Below, piece by piece: positions 52,036-63,829 of a stretch of 64,000 nucleotides of DNA. The stretch is taken from the NCBI GenBank assembly GCA_023213315.1, contig JAKCPI010005203.1, positions 124,001 to 188,000 of the forward strand. The letters run 5' to 3'. This DNA is from Euborellia annulipes. Lineage: Eukaryota; Arthropoda; Insecta; Dermaptera; Anisolabididae. Both the position numbers and the translations under genes were made by a program. Each line of letters opens with the position of its first letter. Position 1 is the first letter of the stretch. A model generated the notes under the pieces. It saw only the letters and a list, made by a program, of their open reading frames with translations, searched no databases and was not told the DNA's origin.

Positions 52036-52069
52036 ACTAAAAAAATAAATTTTCAAAAAATTACTAATA

Positions 52070-53645
52070 GAGCGGGCGCTGGAGGTAGTTGAGTATGCAA
52101 AATCTGAGGACCGAATTCTGACAATGGATTTGGGCCAAGAAGAGCTCCCAGAATAAGGATCCGGATCTTGCCGGGCGAATTTTTGGTCCAATTTTTTTTT
52201 TTACCCCTACCCCTATTATTTCCATAGGAAATCAATGGAATGCATGCTAAGATGATGTGAAGATTTGCAATTATGGTCAAATTCGAGTACTTAAAACCTC
52301 AAATAATGAAAAAACTGTCTTGTCAGCAACTGAGGGGATCCTCTATAGTCCCCTGAGAAGTACTATCTTGCCACCAGTTGTGGTGGTCCCCTCTAACCCC
52401 TTCAACTCTTTTCTATCTCTCTGTTAAAAAAAAATAACACCCCCAAAATTGGGGACCGGCAATTATTTTATTATAGGTGGTTTTATTAATGAAAAAAATA
52501 CTATCCCCCCCAGTTGTGGTGGTTCCCTTTACCCTTCCTTTTTTATCTCCTTTTTATAAATTTAAATATACGGCCTAAACACCACGCCAAATTGTGGGGA
52601 CCCGGCAATTATGTTTATAATCCACTACCTAGTGCCCCAATCAAGAAAATACTATCTTGCCCAGTTGCGGTGGTCCCCTCTAACCCCTTCCTCTTTCACT
52701 TCTCTCTCTGTTATAAATTTAAATGTACGGCCTATATCTCACGTCAAAGTGTGGGTACCGGGAGAGAGAGAGAGGAGAGAGAGAGAAAAGAGGTGAAGGG
52801 GTTAGGAGGGGACCACCACAACTGGTGGCAAGATAGTATTGTTCATTGATTGGGGTACTCAGGTAGTAGATTATTAGCATAATTGCCGGTCCCCACAATT
52901 TATCATGGTTTTAAGGCAGTACATTTAAATTTATAATAAAGGGAGAGAGAAAGAGGTGAAGGGGTTAAAGGGACCACCGCAGCTGGCGGCAAGATAGTAT
53001 TTTTCATTGATTGGGGTACCACGTAGTAGATTATAAGAATAATTGCCGGTCCTCACAATTTGCCGTGGTTTTAAGGCAGTACATTTAAATTTATAACGAG
53101 AGAGAGAAAAGAGGTGAAGGGGTTAGAGGGCACTGCAGCTGGCTGCAAGATACTATTTTTCATTGATTGGGACACCAGGTAGTGGATTATAAACATAATT
53201 GCCGGTCCCCACAATTTGGCGTGGTGTTTAGGCCGTATATTTAAATTTATAATAAAGGGAGATAAAAAAGGTGAAGGGGTATTAAAGGGGACCACCACTA
53301 CTGGTGGCAAGATAGTATTTTTCATTGATTGGGGCACCACTTTAGTAGATTATGAGAATAATTGCCGGTCCCCACATTTTGGCGTGGTGTTTAGGCCGTA
53401 TATTTAAATTTATAACAGAGAGATAGAAAAGAGTTGAAGGGGTTAGAGGGGACCACCACAACTGGTGGCAAGATAGTACTTCTCAGGGGACTATAGAGGA
53501 TCCCCTCAGTTGCTGACAAGACAGTTGGACCAAAAATTCGCCCGGCAAGATCCGGATCCTTATTCTGGGAGCTATTCTTAGCCCAAATCCATTGTCAGAA
53601 TTCGGTCCTCAGATTTTGCATACTCAACTACCTCCAGCGCCTGGT
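52070..53645. mobile_element. Foldback element, long inverted arms with internal tandem repeats
   Basis: The outer 120 bp are inverted copies ('gcgctggaggtagttgag' left, complement right). Inside, a unit of about 155-165 bp ('gggaccaccac(a/g)actggtggcaagatagta', 'attgccggtccccac', 'aatttaaat(t/g)ta') is repeated about four times in plus orientation at 52810-53450 and about three times in minus orientation at 52370-52745. The centre is a GA-rich run near 52760-52795. The left arm has about 120 bp near 52191-52312 that the right arm lacks. Layout resembles FB/Galileo-type foldback elements. No transposase. Confidence 0.8.
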
Positions 53646-53889
53646 CTATAAGTAAAATTTTCATGTCAATAAATCATTAAATTAAAAATCTGTATCAGCT
53701 TCATGAAGTGGAAGCATCGTAGTTTTTTCTTTTGTTTATTACAAAAAATACAAACGATCTGATAGTCATTAATACTATCATAACTTTCGGTCGGAATATT
53801 TACGTCCTGAGTTGCATCGCTATTGTCATTAACATTCGGTTCAAAGATGTCAGATTTTTTTTGAAAAGTTGTAGATTGTAGTACTATAA

Positions 53890-54080
53890 AGATAGGTGAA
53901 AAGGAGAAGAAGAAAATTCGCAGCTAGTTGTTTCATTATTTTTATTCCCATTATGTTGACGTTTCGATCCCGGTTGGGGTCATCCTCAGAACTAAAGTGC
54001 ACAACAAGAGACAAATAGATTAGTATCGGAAAAAAACATGAACAGTTATAAATTTGTATATTTTAATATAAATAATTATC
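53890..54080 (-). mobile_element. Single-arm PLE-like element with hammerhead
   Basis: It holds the ribozyme at 53955-53992 and a flanking 'cgcagctagttgt' also found beside the 25.3-kb element. No inverted partner is seen, and ends are approximate. Confidence 0.55.
53955..53992 (-). ncRNA. Hammerhead ribozyme-like motif
   Basis: Minus strand: stem I GUU/AAC (three pairs, then mismatches), CUGAGGA, stem II GACCCC/GGGAUC with one internal mismatch and loop AACC, GAAACGUC. The core is intact and stem I is short. Confidence 0.6.
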
Positions 54081-54257
54081 AATCAAAAACTTTTTGATAG
54101 TATTATGGGGAATTTAGTTCGTTTTAATTTCTGGAAGATAGGCAACCCAAATCACCTACAAGGCTTTTTCTCCAGAACTGACTTTGTATTTGAAATTAAG
54201 TCTAGAGCAATTAATCTAAAAATCGTTTTATAAATTGGTCATTTGGGTAACCTATTA

Positions 54258-54645
54258 AGGTGGAATTCCGTGCAACGCCACAGAGCGTCACTGACGCCAC
54301 GACAGTGACGCAGCGGCAGAGCGACAGTACATGTCATGTGTAAATAAATGAAAGGCTATTCGAGTGTTGCGACACAGACGCAACGGCACTGCCGTGACGT
54401 CATTGCCGCTCTAGCGGCAGCGACACTGCCGCGTTTGTTCTCGATCGGTCGCTGCCGCGGAGCTTTTTCATAACAAAAAAAAAAAATGGCGGCGTTCAGG
54501 ATTAAAATTTTTTAGGTTAGGACAATAGGTCGCGTTTGTTTACTGACGTCGACATCGGAAGTCACAAGCGCGACACTACCGCCTGTCGTGGCAGCAGTGA
54601 CGCTATTGACGCTGCCGCTCTGTCGCGTTGCTCGGAATTCCACCT
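54258..54645. mobile_element. Harbinger-like MITE, AGGTGGAATTCCG ends, TTA target
   Basis: Ends AGGTGGAATTCCG and CGGAATTCCACCT, flanked by TTA on both sides (54255-54257, 54646-54648), the PIF/Harbinger target size. The interior is CpG-rich with many 'gacgc/ggcagcgac' iterations. Confidence 0.8.
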
Positions 54646-54649
54646 TTAC

Positions 54650-55297
54650 CTTTTAGCAATCCAAGTTCACTTTTCAAAATGTCATCTATATTCAGAAATT
54701 TTCAAAAAAAAAAAAAAACTTTTAAGTAAAAAATAAAACCTCTGATATTTAAGATTTTTTTTAAAATATTTATTATCTACTAATCGAGAGTTCATTTAAT
54801 GGAATCCGATAAATTCGTACTCTTTTGAAACCAATATATATAATAAAAATTCTATAATACTTTGTGCTTCAGTCATTCAATGGATTTAGAGATCAAAGAA
54901 CGGCTTGAAGGGCACCAACAGACCCATTCGGTCAGAAATTTAAAAGCTTCATTTCTATTTATTTATTATTTTTTATATTAGAAGAACATATTTTTTATAA
55001 TTATCAATTTAAAAAAATTTAAAAATGAAATTATTAAAAAATTTTATGTAGACCTTACATACAATTACAATTCTCATTAAGGTTGGTCGGCTATTAAGGC
55101 ACTTCTCAAGATTAAAATCTAATTTTTTAATATCTTAATAATCACTATCATATACTTATAAAATAATTTTTGAATCAGAATTGACGAAGGGCTATATCGT
55201 GTAATTAATTATTGAAAAATTGAAATTTAACTTGTAGCCTATAGGAAGTGTAGACGAATCGCACACATATCGAATTATGTAGCCATTCCTGATAAAG

Positions 55298-55334
<37 letters not shown>

Positions 55335-56320
55335 TCTAGTTTTATTAATTGACTTCCGTACGGAACTGAACACTATACAAGATCAACATTCCGTAGAATA
55401 GGTTAAAAATAAAATCAAAATTTTCTGACGAAGGCTTTTAAAAAATTTTAACAAGAAAGTCACTTGACTCATGGCAATGTGGCAGCATCGCATAAAATAA
55501 AACGCGTTTCACGCTTTCACTTACATCCCCCCCCCCAATTTACGTTATTTTTTCTCGCAAATCGCCCATTGTGCAAACTTTGCACATCTTATTTTTATTG
55601 TAAAAGTAAACTTTTGAACAGCAGAAAAAAAGAAATTGTAAAAAAAAAAATTTTAAAGGCCACCCTAATAAGCCTACTCTAAAAATGAGTGATAATCTCA
55701 AATAACGCTCTAAACTGGGCCGCGGACACTCAGGGATGCGCGGTCCAAGTTTAGGAACCTATAATCTTAATTAGGTAAATTAAACCACAAGGTTATATGT
55801 TTCAATATATTACCACTGTGTGCCACTGCCTCCCCCTCTATCCTCACTGTAGAAATTTGGGCCCCCATCTTTACAAAACTTTGAGCCGCAGGAAAGAATT
55901 TTCGGATCTATGGCAATCTTTGCACATCTTATTTTTATTGTAAAAGGAAACTTTTGAGCAGCAGAAAAAATCATTTCATAAGGCCACCCTATAGGCCTAT
56001 ACAAAAAAAGTCGTGAGAAGGCGACCCCCAATTTATCCTTTTTATTTGTCTGTTTTTCTATCATCCCTTCAAGGATACACCAAGGATCACCAATATTCTA
56101 TTTTTGTATATGTCCTTTTTCGACATTACATTCTCTGAAGATATCACTCTCTATTTCTCTAAAGCCCTGTTTTTTTTTTTTTTTTTCATGGATACTATGC
56201 TTGCTTTCCATCACCTCAGATCAACTACGTTTGATCCTTTGTTTATCCCTTACAATGATTTAAGAAAAAATCTCTTTTTCCAACCTAAGACTTGGTGTTC
56301 AGAGAGTAACTTTTTACTTT
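54650..56320. other. AT-rich stretch, direct repeat only
   Basis: 'tttgcacatcttatttttattgtaaaag' is present twice (55578-55607, 55918-55947) with 'cttttga(a/g)cagcagaaaaaa', suggesting two copies of one unknown repeat. Poly(A) at 55300-55332. Confidence 0.45.
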
Positions 56321-56520
56321 CTTTTTCCAAAATTTGTTTGAATCGCACTTTACTCTAGTTACTTTATAGGAAAAATGGAAAAAATTATTACAATGGCAAC
56401 AAAATAAATATTTTCCTATGATAGATTATATTATAAATTTGATTTCTAGGATCCTGACTTACTTTTAGAAAGTAAATATATCTCAATACAAAAAATTCTG
56501 GTATGATCACACGAGATTTT
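56320..56520 (-). repeat. Rep-A copy 15, partial
   Basis: 'cgcactttactctagttactttatagg' through 'aaatatttt' to a worn hairpin half near 56495-56520. Confidence 0.55.
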
Positions 56521-56564
56521 TTGCAAATAGATTTTTATTTTCTCAGTCAACAATAATTTGTTTG

Positions 56565-56760
56565 GATTTTTGGCTCTTGGCCTATGACACAGAGGTAGAG
56601 CTTTAGCTTCTGGTGTCAAAAGTCAAGGGTTCACATCCCGTCCCAGGCGAGAAATCATTTCTTTGAATTGGATACCAATCAATTGAAATAAATAGGGACG
56701 GGGTTTATAATGGTCTCAGATGCCAAGAATGACCTTAAACAAAAAAAAAATTAATATATA
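56565..56760 (+). mobile_element. tRNA-derived SINE (family 2)
   Basis: A-box-like 'cacagaggtagagctttagc', B box GGGTTCACATCCC, then 'gataccaatcaattgaaata' and the tail GGTCTCAGATGCCAAGAATG and poly(A). The reversed, interrupted copy is at 13950-14012. Confidence 0.75.
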
Positions 56761-56929
56761 TTCACTAAAACTTTATTGGAAACCGAACAAATTGCTTCCT
56801 TATCTATTACTCTTGTTTTTAAAATCTGTGCCAAATTTTACATCAATTTATAGAGCGAGAATTCGAAAATTCATACCAATTTTTTCAGAAATTAGTGTGG
56901 TTATTACCCCCATCCGCCCTCAATGAATA

Positions 56930-58210
56930 ATTTTTAAAAATTATGATTTCACACAGATCTTAAAATTTTATCATCATCACCCCTTGCTCATCACACAACA
57001 TGTAATAAATTATTTTCATTTCTGTCTTTAATTTCTTGTTTACGCTTAAGTTCTTTCAAGTTTTAAATTTGAGTAGGAGTCGCTAGCGCAGCGAGCATTT
57101 ATTTTGTTTATTAAGAAAAAGGATATGCTTTGTAAACATAAGCAAGATTTATATAATAATTGCAAATAAATAATGCCCTTTTCATTTTCATTTGTCATTA
57201 TCTTAAATTATTTTATTCTAAATCTCTCGCTAATATATATTTATTTAAATTAAGAGAGGGCAGATAATCCCTTTTGATTAGCTTTGATTATATGTTTAGA
57301 TATATAAAGGGTGTCTCATTTCGTCGAAATCCAACCATTTCGCTTTAAACTCAAATTGTGTTTAGCAAATTGGCGCTATTTAATAACATTGCAAAATATA
57401 TCCTCTCTATTTCCATATACCGTATATCTTTGACGGATATCTCTTGAAGAGGGGCCTTTCCGGGCCTTTTGTCCCCCAACTGAATGCCTCTAATTAAGAT
57501 CTCCTGAGCAAAGCACTTTCAATTGGCTTTCAAAACTTGACTCTAGCTCTCTGGACCTGAAAGGGATGTTGGCAGACAGAATCTGTTTTTCTCACTTTTG
57601 GAAAAGTTTAAATGATTAAATCCAAGGGAAAAAAAATTATCAAGAAAAAAAAATATTTTTCTCTAATTTCAAATTCTTATAAAAACTCGATATTTTTTTT
57701 AAACTCCGAGGATAGATAAATCATTAATCCTTTAATTAGCATGATTAATTGGTTTGTAGAAGAAGCTTTTACCTCTTTTATTTTAAAACTTTTAATATTT
57801 TCGTTTTATTGAAATTATTCGTTATTCAGTCAATTTCTATTGATTGATACTTTAATTAGCAGACTTTCTTTTGAGATTTATTTTCCCTGACACAAATAAA
57901 GCTATTATATTGGTTTGAATGTGTCGGATCTATATTATTTTTATAATTATTAAGTGTTAAAAATGATAATAAATCTTTGAAATTTATAACCTAGTGTTTT
58001 TAGCTTAATTTTTTAAAATTTTCATAGTCATAAATAATATTTTATACTCTAAATCTATAGATTACAATAAGGATAATATCTTACAATTATTACCTTGAAT
58101 ATATCAACCACAAATAAGTGTAAGAAACAATTAAACAGTACTCGTAAAAGCGTCTAAAAACCGTTGTAGTTTGTTACAGTTTCTATATTCACAGAAATCT
58201 CAATTAATTA
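56930..58210. other. AT-rich stretch, nothing coding
   Basis: Apart from 'gtcgctagcgcagcgagca' (57078-57097), a phrase typical of small transposon ends, I see nothing. Confidence 0.35.
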
Positions 58211-58214
58211 CAAA

Positions 58215-58378
58215 TTAAACACTAACAATGTAAGTTATTTGTATCAAAGGTTTTATTCATCATAAAATTAACACTTGATACGTATTTCGACAAACTTCTG
58301 ACAATGATAAGTTGTCGAAATACGTATCGAATGTTAATTTTATAATTAATATAACCTTTAAATAACAACAACAAACAA
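58215..58378. mobile_element. Palindromic element, hammerhead-derived hairpin
   Basis: Inverted arms with GATACGTATTTCGACAA on the left and TTGTCGAAATACGTATC on the right. Same family as 47325-47535. CGAAATACGTATC would be the second half of a hammerhead with stem III ATACGTAT, but no CUGANGA is present. Confidence 0.6.
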
Positions 58379-58379
58379 C

Positions 58380-59455
58380 CTAGTGTTTAAATTTATCTAT
58401 TTTTAAAAATATTTCGACGAAAACCTACAATCGCCGAAAGTTTTATTAAATCTCAATTTCGCCAAAAATATCATTGACGCTAATTCGCCGGAATGGGATC
58501 AATATAGAGGAAATTGGCCCAGGCCTCAATCACATTTAATAGTGTAAATTTTAAGACAATTTCTAATCTTTTCAAATTCGATTAAGATTCATTGATCTTT
58601 GTCCTTAATTGTTCATATTTTCCAAGTTAAAACCGAAACGTTTCTTCAATTGATACACTCATTCACTCTAATTTCCTTTTTCTTGACATTAATATTCCAG
58701 AGTCAACTCCTACACTTAATACATCCTGTTTGTAGATTAAATTTTGCAATTAAATTAACAAGAGTTGATATAACTAACTTATTTGTCTTCTAAAATAATG
58801 TCAGGGAAAAAAATATTTTTCTCATTAAATAATTTACTCATAGATATCCGATAAATAATGCAAATATATCTCTTGAATCGATTCAACGCCATTTTTCTTA
58901 TTCGACAAAATATAAATATTGATAAGGCCCCATCTCTATTGATATTTTTTTTATACCTATCTTTAAAACGGTTGGTAGTTAATATTGACTTTTGAATATC
59001 ATTAATGCTAGTCACTTAAAAATGATGCTAATTGAAATATTAGTTATGCTAATCAAAAATTAGTATAGACCACACCAATGTGAATCTTATTCTAATCGAG
59101 AAGTTCATCTATTATTCAGAACAAAAGAACTTGAACATTGATTCCATCTTCTATGTTATAATTAGAGCCGGCGAGTAGACAGCCGAGTGAAATTAAAACC
59201 ATAGCCAGGTTGGCTATTTATTAAATTTCAATGATAAATTGGAGGCGGAAGGAAAAGCTCTCGGCTGCCTTAGTAATAATCAAATTCAGTTCTTTCAAAA
59301 TTATTATTCATATTATTCTGTGTTTTTCTACTTTATCCAAATTATATTATACATTTTTTTTAAATGCTAATTATTTTATTGTTCTCTCGAGTGACTCAAC
59401 TTATACTCGCTGGAATTTCTTACAATTTATTTGAAACATCCAATTTTCATTAAAA
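58380..59455. other. AT-rich stretch, nothing recognised
   Basis: No coding sequence or clear repeat. Confidence 0.35.
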
Positions 59456-60120
59456 AAATCTGGAGTGATTGATCGCACAGCTCACAATTGTGTTCTGTAC
59501 TTGTCACATCAAATTTTTTATATATATAACATATATTTAGGCAGTAAGCTCTCGGTACATTTGAATTCAAGATGTAAAATTTATAAACATGTGAAAATAT
59601 TTATATTCCGTTACCATGGCAATCATTTATCCTAACTTTCCATGAAGTTCAAGAGTAAAGTGTGCTTCGAAAGATTTCAAGGGCAGATTGAGAATATACA
59701 TTTTAAAGAGCATAAAAAAAATAATTGTTTTATGAATTTTAAACAAAATCGTTGGGGCGAATTTTGAGAAAATCGAAAAAAAAAAACTGAAAAAGTACAT
59801 CAGTAAAGTACTAGTACTCTTTCGCCGATTTTGTTCAAAACATTCGTGTCACGACCCAGGGGGTGCCTAACTTAAATATAAAATTTCAACCTCCTTGCTC
59901 AATTTCTTCATGCTTTAAATTGAGCACACACACACACACACACACACAGACCATGTCGCGAAAACCACTTTTTCGGATTCAGGAGACCTAAAAACGTGTA
60001 TATCCATCAAAATCTCGACATCGAATTTTTGACATGAATCCAATATTTTCTTTCTATATACATTAACATATACATAGGCAAGGTAGAGTAAAATAGAGAA
60101 ATAGTAAAAATAGAGAAAGT
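59455..60120 (+). repeat. Rep-A copy 16, long form
   Basis: Hairpin module (59455-59520), core, (CA)n at 59928-59948, then the right end with 'gacatgaatccaatattttct'. Complete layout. Confidence 0.85.
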
Positions 60121-60239
60121 AAAAACTTGTTGCAAATCGATATCAAAATAATTGAGACTAACACATTATTGTCCTCATTCAGCTCTCATTAAAATCACTT
60201 CCTCCCCCCTCCCCATATATATCCGAGAGGTTAGATATT

Positions 60240-60420
60240 TTGATAAATGTCAATATTGATAATCTAAAAGCCAAGAGGAGTGGGTTCGGATCCCAGGCAG
60301 TTCGTTGAATTTATTTATGCTTGGACTCCCCACTATACAGTATATCGTTAATTAATTTAAATATCAAATTTCTTAGTTGGAGAAAAGTAAAATCATAGTT
60401 CTTGCCGAAAATGACTCTAG
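60240..60420 (+). mobile_element. SINE fragment
   Basis: B box GGGTTCGGATCCC, 'aggcagttcg', 'tgcttggactcccc', then a degraded tail 'cttgccgaaaatgac'. A-box region missing. Confidence 0.55.
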
Positions 60421-60587
60421 AATACGGTAATTATACTTTTTAATCAATTTTATTGATTAAATCAATGCGCTATAACTCTAGAACATTGTTACCCCTCTTG
60501 CTCGTCATTTACATATTAAAGAAAGAAAGAATTTGGAATGATACCAAATTTGTTAGAGAGATAATAAATGAGCACGAATACCGTATA

Positions 60588-61025
60588 AAAAAATCTGGTG
60601 TGACTGGCGCACAGCACACAACTTTCTCTTACCCTTCGGTAAGAGAAAGTTGTCCACCGTGCTGGTCACACCAGATTTTTTGTGTCGAGATATATTTAGT
60701 TTCCCATAGCACCTTAGTTTCAAACTTGCATTTTAAATGTTGACTGCTTGAAATAAACTATAGTTATTTTTCAAAATTTTAATCTCATATTTGGACATTT
60801 TATACACAATATAGAATCGTAAATAAATACAAAATTTCATAAGAATTGGAAAAAAAAATTTTAAATGCCTAAAAAGTTCCAAAGGGGACCCCCTTTTGAA
60901 TCGAAATTAACATACAAATCCCTATAGGAAATTAACATTAGGCCTATGAGAGAAGGCGGAGAGACAGACGATAATGTTTGCAAGTGAGGAGAGAGAGAGA
61001 GAGAGAGTGAGATGTTTTCTCCGAA
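60588..61025 (+). repeat. Rep-A additional arm with near-perfect hairpin (copy 17)
   Basis: Hairpin 60588-60685, then the arm also seen at 11480-11910, ending in a GA run at 60990-61015. It adjoins the next copy, so the two may be one composite. Confidence 0.8.
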
Positions 61026-61049
61026 ACAATCAAAGACAGAAATAAAATA

Positions 61050-61740
61050 AAAAAAAAATCTGGTGTGACTGGCGCACAGCACACAACTTTCTCTTACCTT
61101 CGGTAATCGAATGTTGTGTACTGTGCTTGTCACACCAGATTTTTTGTGTCGACATGTATTTAGTTTCCGACAGTAGGGTACATTCGATTTTCAAGATGTA
61201 AAATTTATAAGTATGGCAAAATATTTATATGTTGTTACCATGGCAACCATTTCTCCTATCTTTTCTATGGAGTACAAGAGTAAAGTGGTCTTCAGAAGAT
61301 TTCAATCCCAAAATGAGAATATACATTTTAAAGAGAATCTAAAAAATAATTGATTTTTGAATTTTAAAAAAAATCGTTGGAGCAAATTTTGAGAAAATCG
61401 AAAAAAACTGAAAAAGTGCATCAGTAAAGTACTAGTACTCTTTGGTCGATTTTGTTCAAAAGCTTCGTGTGACGTCCCATGGGGGTGCCTAACTTAAATA
61501 TAAAATTTCAACCTCCTGGCTCTTTTCGTTCTTGAGATATTTTGTTCACAGACACACAGACACACAGACAGACAGACAGACAGACAGACAGACCATGTCG
61601 CGAAAACCACTTTTTTGGATTCAGGGGACCTCAAAACGTGAAGATCCATCAAAATCTCGACATCGAATTTTTGACATGAATCCAATACTTTCTCTCTATA
61701 TATATATTACATATATACATAGGTAAGAGAAAGTAAAAAT
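61050..61740 (+). repeat. Rep-A copy 18, the most complete copy
   Basis: Hairpin 61050-61150, 'ttgttaccatggcaacc', core, (GACA)n at 61559-61588, and the end hairpin 'tactttctctctatatatata ... ggtaagagaaagta' (61687-61735). Best reference copy for the family. Confidence 0.85.
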
Positions 61741-61779
61741 GGGAATTTAAATAATAATTGATTTTTAATCTAATAAAAA

Positions 61780-62335
61780 GAAAAAGATTTAAATTTCGTT
61801 ACCATGGCAACCATTTCTATCTTTCCTATGAAGAACAAGAGTAAAGTGGTCTTCAGAAGATTTCAACGGCAAAATGAGAATATACATTTTAAAGAGCATC
61901 TAAAAAATAATTGATTTACGAATTTTAAAAAAAATCCTTGGAGGGAATTTTGAGAAAATCGAAAAAAACTGAAAAAGTACATCAGTAAAGTACTAGTACT
62001 TTTTGGCCGATTTTGTTCAAAGCTTATTTTGAGATTCTTACAAAGATAGTACCTAAGTTAAATATAAAATTTCAATCCGGTATCTCAATTCCTTCATGCT
62101 AAAAATCTGTCCACACACACCCCCACACACACACACACACACACACCCCCACAGACACACAGACACACACACACACACACACACAGACCAATTTGCGGGA
62201 CCCACTTTTTTTGGACTCAGGGGACCTCAAAACATGTATATCCATCAAAATCTCGACATCGAATTTTTGACATGATCGCATTACTTTCTCTCCTATATAT
62301 TTCATATATAGGGTACGAGAAAGTAATAGATTAAC
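61780..62335 (+). repeat. Rep-A copy 19
   Basis: Without hairpin module; begins at 'aaaaagatttaaatttcgttaccatgg', with (CA)n/(CACAGA)n at 62112-62185, and ends in 'actttctctcctatatatttc ... gtacgagaaagta'. An (ATT)n run at 62343-62365 follows. Confidence 0.85.
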
Positions 62336-62514
62336 TTTATAATTTATTATTATTATTATTATTATATAATACAATAGTACTCTTAGCTACCAAGGCCATT
62401 CACACCTGTTATGATTACTATACAAAACTATTAAATCACACACCTAATTAGAATGAAATTTTTAATGAACAAAACAATTATCAAACTTATCCTATATCAA
62501 ATATCTTCAAATAA

Positions 62515-63480
62515 ATAGGAATTACAGGAAAATTATTTTCGTCCCGAAATCCTTCGTTTTGGATTATTGATTGTTGAAGTTACGATTTCTCTCTAGTTCT
62601 CGGAATTTCGCAATATCGAAAAGGAAAGGCGAGAATCCGAGCTAGTTAGAGGGGCTCCAGGGAGGCGATGTCCCTTTGACTATATTCAAAGGTCCTTCGA
62701 AAGTATCCATGAATTCACAATTTAACTTTATGATCTATTTTCTATAATATGAAACAACTCTAGCATGCTGATTGTTTGGCAAAGATGCAAAAACACCTCA
62801 ATGGCTCTACTTCTTGAGAAAAAAACGCAATTTACACTCTAAAGAAGAACCATTGTGCCTTTAAAATATCAGGATTAAAAGTCATTAAAAAAAAAAAAAA
62901 AAATTGTTTTTGTTTTTGTTTTTCCTCCCTATTTTTCCTCCCCTGCGTGCTAGAGATGTTTCATATTATAATTCTCTTGACATCACTCTTTAAATTTCAA
63001 TCTATTTTCTATAAACTTATATAAATTTTTATAACTGTGGAGTTTCCGTCTGTCACGCTCTGTTGAACCAACTTAACGTTCGAATTTCGAAATGAAATTT
63101 TACACTCTTATAAAGGACGCTATGGAGTGTCCAAGAAAAATAATACTCAGGTGTGACGGCTAGTTATTATTTATTTTCATAATTACACGAACTTTAGTAC
63201 AATATCTCGAAACAGGAAGAATTTATTAAATAATTTTTTCGGTTTAATTAAATTATTAATCTATTTATATCTATTTACTTGTATATAATTCGCTAATGTC
63301 CGTCTGTCCGTCTGACGCTCTGTTTGACCAACTTCCCGTTGGAATTTTGAAAAGAAATCTTATATACTTAAAGAGGACTTTCTAGGGATTACAGGAAAAT
63401 TATTTTCATCCCGAAATTCCTATAACTTTTTGAGTTATTAATTCCTAAAATTACGATTTCTCTTCTAGGAAATGTATAGA
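62515..63480. repeat. Unclassified dispersed repeat, two direct copies of its modules
   Basis: 'gattacaggaaaattatttt(c)' occurs at about 62520 and 63388, and 'ccgtctgtc(a/t)...cgctctgtt(g/t)gaccaactt' at about 63045 and 63300. Order is conserved, so this may be two copies of one repeat. Non-coding. Confidence 0.5.
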
Positions 63481-63496
63481 GAAATATTTATGTATT

Positions 63497-63718
63497 GATT
63501 GAATATTTGTTATAGCTGTAGTATGTAGCTGTAGTAGTAGCTGTAGTTCAAGATGATAAGGAATAAATCCCAAAAAAGAAAGCAGCCAAATTTATTTCAT
63601 TTAATTTGATGGTTCAAACCCGAACCGAAACGTCAGCAAGTGATTAAGAATTTTTATTAAAATTAAATGAAATAAATTTGGCTGCTTTCTTCTTTGGGAT
63701 TTATTCCTTATCATCTTG
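63497..63718. mobile_element. Palindromic PLE-like element with degenerate hammerhead
   Basis: Arms 63547-63611 and 63657-63718 are inverted. An exact 14-bp direct repeat AATATTTATGTATT flanks it (63483-63496, 63719-63732). Core: TTGATGG, stem II TTC/GAA, GAAACGTC at 63627-63634; two invariant core bases differ. Confidence 0.75.
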
Positions 63719-63829
63719 AATATTTATGTATTCTTGCATTTGTGTATTTCATGAATGAAAACAAATCCTAAAGCAAGCACTGAATTGGAATGGAATTATA
63801 ATAATTTTCTTTTCATAATTAACGAGAAA

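Noticed and set aside
52514..53407. Open frames of 60-111 codons in the foldback element
   Set aside because: They arise from the tandem unit read in several frames and both strands; no conserved product.
61532..62374. Open frames encoding Thr/Asp/Arg or Cys/Val repeats
   Set aside because: They are the (GACA)n and (CA)n microsatellites of Rep-A.
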